Shown in pieces: positions 50,443 through 56,947 of a stretch of 64,000 bases of DNA. The notes beneath the pieces were generated by a model that saw only the letters and a list, made by a program, of their open reading frames with translations, was not told where the DNA came from and did not search any database. A program made the translations under genes and the position numbers. Within the stretch, counting starts at the first letter, position 1, and each line of letters begins with the position of its first letter. This DNA comes from Streptomyces peucetius. GTDB taxonomy: Bacteria > Actinomycetota > Actinomycetes > Streptomycetales > Streptomycetaceae. The stretch lies in the NCBI RefSeq assembly GCF_025854275.1, contig NZ_CP107567.1:5270001-5334000 (forward strand). Direction: 5' to 3'.

Positions 50443-51408
50443 ATGTTCGCCGCCTACGCCGCCCGTATCGACCGTGACCAGCCGCTCAACGGCCTCGAAC
50501 TGGGCGAACGCCCGGCGCCGGAGGCACGACCGGGCTGGACGACCGTCACCGTCAAAGCCGCCTCGCTCAACCACCACGACCTCTGGTCGCTGCGCGGTGT
50601 CGGTCTCGCCGAGGACAAGCTGCCGATGATCCTCGGCTGCGACGCCGCCGGTGTCGACGAGGACGGGAACGAGGTGGTGCTGCACTCCGTCATCGGACAG
50701 AGCGGTCACGGCGTCGGCCCCGACGAGCCCCGGTCCATCCTCACCGAGCGCTACCAGGGCACCTTCGCCGAGCAGGTCGCCGTGCCGGCGTGGAACGTGC
50801 TGCCGAAGCCCAAGGAGCTCAGCTTCGAACAGGCCGCGTGCCTGCCGACCGCCTGGCTCACCGCCTACCGGATGCTGTTCACCAACGCCGGGGTCCGTCC
50901 CGGTGATTCGGTCCTCGTCCAGGGTGCGGGCGGCGGCGTGGCCACCGCCGCGATCGTGCTCGGCAAGGCCGCCGGCCTGCGGATGTTCGCCACCAGCCGC
51001 GACGAGGCCAAGCGCAAGCGCGCCGTCGAGCTGGGCGCTCAGGAGGCGTACGAGCCGGGGGCACGGCTGCCGCGGCGGGTGGACGCCGTCATCGAGACGG
51101 TCGGGGCCGCGACCTGGTCGCACTCGGTCAAGTCGCTGCGCCCGGGCGGGACTCTGGTCATCTCCGGCGCGACCAGCGGTGACCGTCCGTCGCACGCCGA
51201 GCTGACCCGGATCTTCTTCCTCGAACTGAAGGTCGTCGGCTCGACGATGGGCTCGAAGGACGAACTGGAGGACCTGCTCTCGTTCTGCGCCGCCACGGGT
51301 GTGCGGCCGGTGATCGACGAGGTGCTGCCGCTGGACCGGGCCAGGGAGGGCTTCGAGAAGATCGCGTCCGGCGATCTGTTCGGAAAGATTGTCCTGACGA
51401 ACTGTTGA
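50443..51408 (+). CDS. Zinc-less quinone-oxidoreductase-type MDR dehydrogenase
   Basis: A 321-aa medium-chain dehydrogenase/reductase. The N-terminal GroES-like fold (TVTVKAASLNHHDLWSLRGVG, ILGCDAAGVDEDG) is followed by the Rossmann domain with VLVQGAGGGVATAAIVLGKAAG. LGCD replaces the usual GHE zinc region, and the structural Cys cluster is absent, so it is a zinc-less quinone-oxidoreductase type using NADPH. The substrate is unknown. Start fixed by the -10 hexamer 7 nt upstream. Confidence 0.85.
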   Translation: MFAAYAARIDRDQPLNGLELGERPAPEARPGWTTVTVKAASLNHHDLWSLRGVGLAEDKLPMILGCDAAGVDEDGNEVVLHSVIGQSGHGVGPDEPRSILTERYQGTFAEQVAVPAWNVLPKPKELSFEQAACLPTAWLTAYRMLFTNAGVRPGDSVLVQGAGGGVATAAIVLGKAAGLRMFATSRDEAKRKRAVELGAQEAYEPGARLPRRVDAVIETVGAATWSHSVKSLRPGGTLVISGATSGDRPSHAELTRIFFLELKVVGSTMGSKDELEDLLSFCAATGVRPVIDEVLPLDRAREGFEKIASGDLFGKIVLTNC

Positions 51409-51470
51409 TGGGTCGTCAGTTCCACTGATGGGATCTCCGGCACTGCTCCACGACCGTGCCGGAGGTCCTC

Positions 51471-52916
51471 ATGCACCGCCGTCTGCTCGTCGTCCTCTTC
51501 TGCGCCGTCCTGCTGCTTGGCCCCGCACCCGTGCGGGCGCACGGCGACGCGGTCGCCGGCGCACCGGACGGCATTCCCCGGCTGACCGACGACCGGGGCC
51601 GCGTCCTGACCCTGCGCGGCTGGAACGTCGAGGACAAGACCCACCGCGGCGAGGCCGCCCTCTCCGCCATCACCGAGCGGCACTTCCGCGACCTGCGCGC
51701 GAACGGCTTCAACTTCGCCCGGCTGCTCGTTTTCTGGGACGACCTGGAGCCGGAGCCCGGCCGGTACAGCGAGCGGTACCTGCGCAGGATCGAACGGGTG
51801 CTGGACTGGGCGGCCGAGTACCGGATCCATGTGCTCATCGATGCCCACCAGGACGTCTTCGGGCCCGCCTTCGGACACCGGGGCATCCCCGAGTGGGCGA
51901 CCCGGACCGACGGGCTGTTGTTCACCCCGCACCCCGACGACTGGTTCGCCGAGTACTTCGAGCCGGCCGTGCAGCGCGCGTTCACCCATCTCTACGAGGA
52001 CCGGGACCTGCGGCTCGCCCAGGCGCGGATGTGGCGGGTGCTGGCCGGCCGCTTCGAGCACCACCCCGCCGTCATCGGCTACGACCTGATCAACGAACCC
52101 ATGGGGGAGATCCGGGACGGCGAGGACCTTCCGACGGCCGCCCGGCGCATCGAGGCCGAGCAGCTCACGCCGATGTACAACCGGCTCGCGGACGCGGTCC
52201 GTTCGGTGGACCGGGACACCTGGCTGTTCGTCGAGCCGACGCCGATCGTCGGTGAGGGGGTGCCGACCGGCCTGGGACGGATCGAGGACCCGAGGACCGT
52301 CTACGCCCCGCACTTCTACAACACCGCCATGGAGGCGGGCGCCGACTACGATCCCGCCGCGGGCTGGATCGAGGCGTACGAGCGTGCCGTGACCCAGTAC
52401 CCGGCGCGGCACCGGATGCCGGTCGTGGTGGGCGAGTGGGGCCCACTGAACAACGCGCTGCCGAACATGGGCCGTTTCTACCGTGAGGCACTCGCCTCCC
52501 TGAACCGCTACAGCTCCGGCTGGGCCGGCTACGTCTGGTGCTACGGCGGTGGGTACTGCGCGGTCGGCGCGGACGGCCGCTTCCGTACCAACAAGGAGCA
52601 GACCGCGGCCCCGTACGCACCGGCCGTGGCGGGCCGGGTGACGGCCGAGGGGTACGACGACGGAAGCGGCACGTACCGGCTGGAGTACCGCTCCTCGCGC
52701 GGGGTCAGCGAGATCTCCGTGCCGCCGGGCGCCGGCGGCTGGCGGATCGAGGTGTCCGGCCGTGCCCACCCGCAGGTCCGCACCGTCCCGGCCGGCCGCA
52801 CGGCCACGGTCCGCGTCCACGCCCGCCCGGGCGAGCACGTCACGGTCCGGGTGGGCCCCCGGTGCGCCGCTTGTCAATTAAGGTTGACAGAGGCAGAGTG
52901 TGTCAATGTAGGTTGA
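51471..52916 (+). CDS. Secreted GH5 glycosidase, endoglycoceramidase-like
   Basis: A 481-aa exported family 5 glycosidase. Signal peptide MHRRLLVVLFCAVLLLGPAPVRAHG. The barrel has the acid/base Glu in GYDLINEPMG and the nucleophile Glu in MPVVVGEWGPL; VLIDAHQDVFG and WAGYVWCYGGGYC complete the cleft. The C-terminal 90 residues are a beta-sandwich. The pattern NVEDKTHRGE, DAHQD and LINEPMG resembles endoglycoceramidase II enzymes that cut glycans from glycosphingolipids, although a sterylglucosidase role is possible. GGAGG precedes the ATG. The last 45 nt contain the operator and promoter of the next operon. Confidence 0.87.
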   Translation: MHRRLLVVLFCAVLLLGPAPVRAHGDAVAGAPDGIPRLTDDRGRVLTLRGWNVEDKTHRGEAALSAITERHFRDLRANGFNFARLLVFWDDLEPEPGRYSERYLRRIERVLDWAAEYRIHVLIDAHQDVFGPAFGHRGIPEWATRTDGLLFTPHPDDWFAEYFEPAVQRAFTHLYEDRDLRLAQARMWRVLAGRFEHHPAVIGYDLINEPMGEIRDGEDLPTAARRIEAEQLTPMYNRLADAVRSVDRDTWLFVEPTPIVGEGVPTGLGRIEDPRTVYAPHFYNTAMEAGADYDPAAGWIEAYERAVTQYPARHRMPVVVGEWGPLNNALPNMGRFYREALASLNRYSSGWAGYVWCYGGGYCAVGADGRFRTNKEQTAAPYAPAVAGRVTAEGYDDGSGTYRLEYRSSRGVSEISVPPGAGGWRIEVSGRAHPQVRTVPAGRTATVRVHARPGEHVTVRVGPRCAACQLRLTEAECVNVG

Positions 52917-52918
52917 CA
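52872..52918 (+). promoter_or_regulatory. Double inverted-repeat operator covering a leaderless promoter
   Basis: TGTCAATTAAGGTTGACA (52872-52889) and TGTCAATGTAGGTTGACA (52901-52918) have identical 6-bp arms TGTCAA/TTGACA and start 29 nt apart. The right arm of the first is a consensus -35 (TTGACA). TAGGTT in the second (52909-52914) is the -10, 19 nt downstream and 7 nt before the ATG at 52922. A repressor on both repeats would cover both promoter elements; the HTH protein encoded next is the obvious candidate. Confidence 0.75.
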
Positions 52919-52921
52919 GGC

Positions 52922-53131
52922 ATGACGGAAGCAACGGATCTCGCCGAGCGTGCGGGCGACCGCGACCCGCGCGTCGGGCTGCGAGCGGTCGCCGCACTGC
53001 GCCGGCTGCTGGAACAACTCGAAGCCGTACAGGTCAGAAGCGCCCGCAACCAGGGCTGGTCGTGGCAGGAGATCGCGGCGGAACTCGGCGTCAGCCGCCA
53101 GGCGGTCCACAAGAAGCACGGGAGGCTGTGA
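52922..53131 (+). CDS. Small helix-turn-helix protein, putative autoregulator
   Basis: A 69-aa, almost wholly helical protein. The first helices (MTEATDLAERAGDRDPRVGLRAVAALRRLLEQLEAVQVRSAR) resemble a dimerisation region. GWSWQEIAAELGVSRQAVHKKH is a clear HTH of the sigma-region-4/MarR-like type. It overlaps the following Clp-N gene by one base (TGATG). Such pairs of HTH and Clp N-domain proteins occur in actinobacteria, with unknown role. Start given by the promoter; no ribosome site is present. Confidence 0.8.
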   Translation: MTEATDLAERAGDRDPRVGLRAVAALRRLLEQLEAVQVRSARNQGWSWQEIAAELGVSRQAVHKKHGRL

Positions 53132-53703
53132 TGTTCGAACGGTTCACCGACGACGCCCGCGCGGTGGTGACCGGCGCCACGGCCTGTGCGCAACGGGCCG
53201 ACGCGTCCACCGTCACCAGCGAGCATCTGCTGCTCGCCCTGCTGGATCTGGAGGGAGCGCGGACCGGGTTCGCCTTCCGGGCCCTCGGGATCACGGACCG
53301 GCGGGCGTCGCTGGAGGCCGCCCTCGCCGAGGCGCGGCGGCGCGGCGGCATGTCCAAGGCCGACGAGGAGGCCCTCGCCGGTCTGGGGATCGACGTGGGG
53401 GAGATCGTCGCCAGGGTCGAGGAGACCCACGGAGCCGGTGCTCTGGCGGGCGACCGCAAGGGCCGCCGCTGGTGGTCGGGCCACCGGTCGTTCACCCGCG
53501 AGGCGAAGCAGACGCTGGAGAAGTCGCTGCGGATCGCGCTGGGAAGACGCGACAGGTCCATCGGCGCGGAGCACATCCTGCTGGCGCTGACCGCCGTGCC
53601 CGGCGTCGTCTCCGAGGTCCTGGCCGACCACGGCGCGACCTACGCGGCGCTGGAGCGGGCCATGTTCGGCCAGGCGGACGGCGGTACGGCGAAGGCCGGC
53701 TGA
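53131..53703 (+). CDS. Clp N-terminal (double Clp-N) domain protein
   Basis: A 190-aa protein with two Clp-N repeats: FTDDARAVVTGATACAQRADASTVTSEHLLLALL (about 5-40) and FTREAKQTLEKSLRIALGRRDRSIGAEHILLALT (about 115-152). This matches the substrate-binding N-domain of ClpA/ClpC, but no ATPase domain follows. It may therefore act as an adaptor, decoy or sensor for misfolded proteins that modulates its HTH partner (inference). The gene overlaps the HTH gene and ends before a bidirectional hairpin. Confidence 0.85.
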   Translation: MFERFTDDARAVVTGATACAQRADASTVTSEHLLLALLDLEGARTGFAFRALGITDRRASLEAALAEARRRGGMSKADEEALAGLGIDVGEIVARVEETHGAGALAGDRKGRRWWSGHRSFTREAKQTLEKSLRIALGRRDRSIGAEHILLALTAVPGVVSEVLADHGATYAALERAMFGQADGGTAKAG

Positions 53704-53740
53704 GCGGGACGGGTGGCGCGGCGGGGCACCGGGCCGGTGA

Positions 53741-53761
53741 GACCCCGGCGCCCCCGGGGTC
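53741..53761. terminator. Bidirectional terminator between Clp-N and PadR genes
   Basis: 8-bp arms GACCCCGG / CCGGGGTC with a 5-nt loop, between convergent genes. Confidence 0.6.
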
Positions 53762-53791
53762 GCCGTCCCCTCGGACTGCCCGTTCCCGCCG

Positions 53792-54784
53792 TCAGGCCTT
53801 GGGGCCGCGCAGCAGGGCGACGATGTGCGCCGCCGCCGTCGACAGATGGCGTCTCGTCTCGCCCAGCTGCTCCGGCGTCACGCCGTGGTCCCGCGCCGCG
53901 TCCCGCACGTCGTCGCGGAAGCGGTCCAGCAGCCGTTCGAGGTCACGCGCCGGATCGGCGGAACCCTCCGGGCCGACGGCGTCCTTCGCCCAGTCCGGGT
54001 CGGCGTCCGCCGGGTCCGGCTTCACGTACGGCGGCCAGGCCGTGCCCCGCGCCAGCCCGCCGAGCTGCGTCGTCAGCTCCGACAGGCCCTCGCGCACGCC
54101 GGTCGGCCAGTCGCCGCGTGTGAAGTGGTCCTGCACCTGCTCCTGTACCTGCCGGGCGATGCGCTGCATCTCGGCGCGGGCGGTCTCCTGCGCCTCCTGT
54201 GCCTGGCGGCGTGCCTGCCGGGCGTCCTCGCGGGCCCGCCGTGACTCGTCCTTCGCGCGGCGGGTCTGCTCCTTCCACTCCTGCTTGGCGCGCTTGAGTT
54301 CCTCCTTCGCGGCGCGCCACGACTCCTTGTCCGTGAAGTCGCCCAGGTCGCCGAAGTCCCCGGGGGCGTGCCCCGGGCCACCGGTGCCGGACGACTTGCG
54401 GGTCCGGCTCGCCGCCGCGCGCATCTCGCTGCGCAGCTGGCCCGCCGCACCGCGGACGTCGTCGCGGATCTCCGCGGCCAGTTCGGAGACGGAGTCGCGG
54501 ATCTCCAGCTCCAGGTCGGCCAGCTCACCGCTGCGGCCGGCCAGCTCCGCACGGCCCGCGTCGGTGATCGAGTACACCTTGCGGCCGCCCTCGGTGGCGT
54601 GGGTGACGAGGCCCTCGGCCTCCAGTTTGGCCAGCCGCGGGTAGACGGTGCCGGCGCTCGGTGCGTACAGCCCCTGGAAGCGTTCCTCGAGGAGGCGGAT
54701 CACCTCGTAGCCGTGGCGCGGCGCCTCGTCGAGCAGCTTCAGCAGATACAGGCGCAGCCGGCCGTGGGCGAAGACGGGAGGCAT
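53792..54784 (-). CDS. PadR-family regulator with long coiled-coil extension
   Basis: A 330-aa protein. The N-terminal winged helix is PadR type (HGRLRLYLLKLLDEAPRHGYEVIRLLEERFQGLYAPSAGTVYPRLAKLEAEGLV). PadR proteins are usually 110-180 aa. Here a highly charged coiled-coil follows (RAAKEELKRAKQEWKEQTRRAKDESRRAREDARQARRQAQEA, about 165-215), then an acidic linker and a helical C-terminus. The ligand is unknown. It lies one base after the stop codon of the DUF4097 gene, in the same operon, and probably represses it from the ATATCGCG repeats upstream. Confidence 0.87.
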   Translation of the reverse strand: MPPVFAHGRLRLYLLKLLDEAPRHGYEVIRLLEERFQGLYAPSAGTVYPRLAKLEAEGLVTHATEGGRKVYSITDAGRAELAGRSGELADLELEIRDSVSELAAEIRDDVRGAAGQLRSEMRAAASRTRKSSGTGGPGHAPGDFGDLGDFTDKESWRAAKEELKRAKQEWKEQTRRAKDESRRAREDARQARRQAQEAQETARAEMQRIARQVQEQVQDHFTRGDWPTGVREGLSELTTQLGGLARGTAWPPYVKPDPADADPDWAKDAVGPEGSADPARDLERLLDRFRDDVRDAARDHGVTPEQLGETRRHLSTAAAHIVALLRGPKA

Positions 54785-54785
54785 G

Positions 54786-55655
54786 TCAGAGCACCTTCCC
54801 ACTCGGGCGGTCGGCGGTCGGGTCCTCGTACGGATCGTCCTGCGCGGGGGGCCTGCGCAGCAGGGCGATGGCCCCGGAGACGGTGGTCGCCTTGAGGGTG
54901 CCGGTGCCCGCTCCCAGGGTTCCGGTGATGCGCTTCGTGCCCCACTGGCCGCTGACCCGCAGATCGTCGAAGGCGTTGGACAGGGCGCCGCTGGCGGTGT
55001 TCGCGTCGACCCGCGCGTCCGCCGGGTGCGGGAGCCGGATGGCGACCTCGCCGGAGACCGTGGTCAGCCGGATGTCCGTCGGTCTTCCGCCCGGGCCCAG
55101 ATCGACGACCATGTCACCGCTGACGGATTCCGCCTTCACCGAGGCGCCCGCGCCGTCGATCACGGTCAGGTCGCCGGAGACCGAGTTGTACCGCAGGTCG
55201 CCGGTGACCGACTGGGCCTCGACGTTGCCGGTGACGGTCTCCGCGCGGACGTCGCCCGACAGGCCGACGAGGGTGGTGTCCCCGCTGACGCCCCGCACCA
55301 CGGTCGTGCCCCGTACGCCGGAGACGACCGCGCCGGCACCGACGGCACCGAGCTCGACGGCCGTCTGCGCCGGCACCGCCACGGACACCACGGCGCTGCG
55401 GTGGTGTCCCTTGGGACCGAGCCACTTGAGGAGGCCCTTCCAGGGCAGGTCCTCGTAGGCGACGGTCAGCGTCGAGCCGCTTCTGGTGACGACCAGGGGC
55501 GGGCCCTCCACCGCGGAGATCTCCAGACGGGTGGAATCCTCCTCCGTGCCCACGACGTTGACCGTTCCGCCTACGATCCGGACACTGAGCGTGGTCAGCG
55601 GGTCGTCGAAGGTGAGCTTCCGGTTCTCGGAGACTTCCCACGTCGTCTCTGCCAT
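54786..55655 (-). CDS. DUF4097 beta-solenoid protein
   Basis: A 289-aa protein with no signal peptide or membrane segment. The central half is a run of short beta-solenoid turns (VSGDTTLVGLSGDVRAETVTGNVEAQSVTGDLRYNSVSGDLTVIDG), typical of the DUF4097 family, which is often linked to PadR or anti-sigma-like regulators of membrane stress. GGGAGG precedes the ATG. Gene order with PadR is conserved in Streptomyces. It may serve as a cytoplasmic sensor or scaffold (inference). Confidence 0.85.
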   Translation of the reverse strand: MAETTWEVSENRKLTFDDPLTTLSVRIVGGTVNVVGTEEDSTRLEISAVEGPPLVVTRSGSTLTVAYEDLPWKGLLKWLGPKGHHRSAVVSVAVPAQTAVELGAVGAGAVVSGVRGTTVVRGVSGDTTLVGLSGDVRAETVTGNVEAQSVTGDLRYNSVSGDLTVIDGAGASVKAESVSGDMVVDLGPGGRPTDIRLTTVSGEVAIRLPHPADARVDANTASGALSNAFDDLRVSGQWGTKRITGTLGAGTGTLKATTVSGAIALLRRPPAQDDPYEDPTADRPSGKVL

Positions 55656-55688
55656 GGTGCTGACCTCCCGGATCGCCCGCGACGCAAC

Positions 55689-55722
55689 ATATCGCGTCTA
55701 TTGATGAACACGATATATCGCG
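55689..55722 (-). promoter_or_regulatory. Likely PadR operator and promoter of the DUF4097-padR operon
   Basis: ATATCGCG occurs twice, 26 nt apart (55689-55696 and 55715-55722), the second as part of the palindrome CGATATATCG (55711-55720). The AT-rich patch stands out in this GC-rich DNA. TATGTT (minus strand, 55685-55690) is a possible -10. Confidence 0.6.
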
Positions 55723-55813
55723 GCCTAGAGATGTCAAGTGAGGTGCCGTCGGGCCGGTCCGTTCGTCGGCGGGCGACGCGCGGCATTGCCGCCTGATACG
55801 GGACAAATTGCCC

Positions 55814-55819
55814 TAGCGT
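55814..55819 (+). promoter_or_regulatory. -10 hexamer of a leaderless promoter
   Basis: TAGCGT, then 6 nt, then the ATG at 55826. Confidence 0.5.
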
Positions 55820-55825
55820 AGGGGC

Positions 55826-56599
55826 ATGAACGCGACACCCGCAGGAGCCGTGCTGCTCTGCCGGGCCGACCTCGCGGCCGTACGGACCCCGGCCGCCCAT
55901 CTGCTCCGCGAACGGATGCTGCTCGCCCCGGCAGGCGACGGCTGGAGTCTGCTCGTCCCCGAGGGCGGGCCGTGGCAGGACGGCGGCGAAGCGGTCGACG
56001 CGGTGCTGGGCGGCTGGGCCGCGGCGCTCTCGATCGGCGCCGGGCGGCCGGTCCTCGCCCTGTGGTGGGACGACGACGGCGCCGGTCTCACCCTGGCCTC
56101 CGGCTTCCGCCGCCCGGTCGGATACGTCTGGCTGGCCGACGGCACTCCGGTGGGCGAGGACGAGGCGATGCGGACCTTCGCGGCGCGGCTGGGGCTCGAC
56201 CCGGTCCTCGATCTGCAGGCCCTGGAACCGCTGACGGCCGAGGACCGCGAGTCCGACGCACGGGCCAGGCTGATCGCACTGACCGCCGTCCTCACCCACA
56301 CCGGCCTCGCCCTGCCCACGGGCCTGGTGCCCGGTGCCTCGGCGGAAGCACTGCGTACCGCCGCGCACGCGGCGGCAGTCGAGGAGGTGCCCGCCACCCG
56401 GGGCCCGCGCGAGGCGCCGGCCGGTGGGACCTCACCGGGGCCCTCCTGGCACCGCGCGGCCGGCGCGGCCCAACTGGCGGCCGGGGTGGCGCTGGTGGCG
56501 TGGGGAGTGCGGCGACGCAGCGGGGGATGGGTGACGGCTGGAGCGGTGCTGATCGCGCACGGGCTGGTGCCGTTGGCGCGGGAGCGGCCACGGCCGTGA
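55826..56599 (+). CDS. Hypothetical protein with C-terminal membrane segments
   Basis: A 257-aa protein of unknown function. The first 165 residues are soluble and alternating strand/helix (LLAPAGDGWSLLVPEGGPW, PVLALWWDDDGAGLTL, PVGYVWLADGTPV). A Pro/Gly-rich linker follows. The C-terminus has two hydrophobic segments (AAGAAQLAAGVALVAWGV and WVTAGAVLIAHGLVPL), giving a hairpin membrane anchor with the bulk in the cytoplasm. Leaderless start from the TAGCGT hexamer. Not recognised as a named family. Confidence 0.7.
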   Translation: MNATPAGAVLLCRADLAAVRTPAAHLLRERMLLAPAGDGWSLLVPEGGPWQDGGEAVDAVLGGWAAALSIGAGRPVLALWWDDDGAGLTLASGFRRPVGYVWLADGTPVGEDEAMRTFAARLGLDPVLDLQALEPLTAEDRESDARARLIALTAVLTHTGLALPTGLVPGASAEALRTAAHAAAVEEVPATRGPREAPAGGTSPGPSWHRAAGAAQLAAGVALVAWGVRRRSGGWVTAGAVLIAHGLVPLARERPRP

Positions 56600-56619
56600 C
56601 ACCGGCCCGGTAGCGCCGT

Positions 56620-56638
56620 CCGGGGGCCGCGCCCCCGG
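56620..56638. terminator. Bidirectional terminator between convergent genes
   Basis: 8-bp arms CCGGGGGC / GCCCCCGG with a 3-nt loop, 20 nt after the hypothetical gene. Confidence 0.6.
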
Positions 56639-56687
56639 TCCGGTGGAGCCGTAGCACCGCGCCCCGCGGAGACCGGCCCCGCAGGGA

Positions 56688-56867
56688 TCAGTCGTCGTCC
56701 TCGTCGTCGAGGCGGGCCAGCCAGGTGGCGAGGCGTTCCACGGGGACCTCGAAGTCCGGGTTGAGGTCGACGAACGTGCGGAGCTGTTCGGCGAGCCACT
56801 CGAAGGTGACCTCCTCCTCGCCGCGCCTCTTCTCCAGCTCCTCGATACCGCGATCGGTGAAGTACAT
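56688..56867 (-). CDS. Small conserved DUF6104-type protein
   Basis: A 59-aa acidic protein, MYFTDRGIEELEKRRGEEEV followed by a helical middle (TFEWLAEQLRTFVDLNPDFE) and an Asp/Glu-only tail. Small proteins of this form precede or accompany kgd in Streptomyces. Function unknown; size and charge suggest a protein-binding factor. The ATG at 56867 is preceded by TATTCT and a 6-nt spacer, implying a leaderless mRNA. Confidence 0.8.
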   Translation of the reverse strand: MYFTDRGIEELEKRRGEEEVTFEWLAEQLRTFVDLNPDFEVPVERLATWLARLDDEDDD

Positions 56868-56873
56868 ACGGAC

Positions 56874-56879
56874 AGAATA
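56874..56879 (-). promoter_or_regulatory. -10 hexamer of a leaderless promoter
   Basis: TATTCT on the minus strand, 6 nt before the ATG at 56867. It lies between that gene and the kgd terminator. Confidence 0.5.
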
Positions 56880-56880
56880 T

Positions 56881-56915
56881 GGCCCGGCCCCGCGATCGGA
56901 TCGCGGGGCCGGGCC
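56881..56915 (-). terminator. Terminator after kgd
   Basis: A 35-nt near-perfect palindrome: 17-nt arms GGCCCGGCCCCGCGATC / GATCGCGGGGCCGGGCC around one base, 33 nt past the kgd stop codon. Confidence 0.85.
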
Positions 56916-56947
56916 AGAGACTGCGGTCATGCGGCGGCGCAGCCGCC

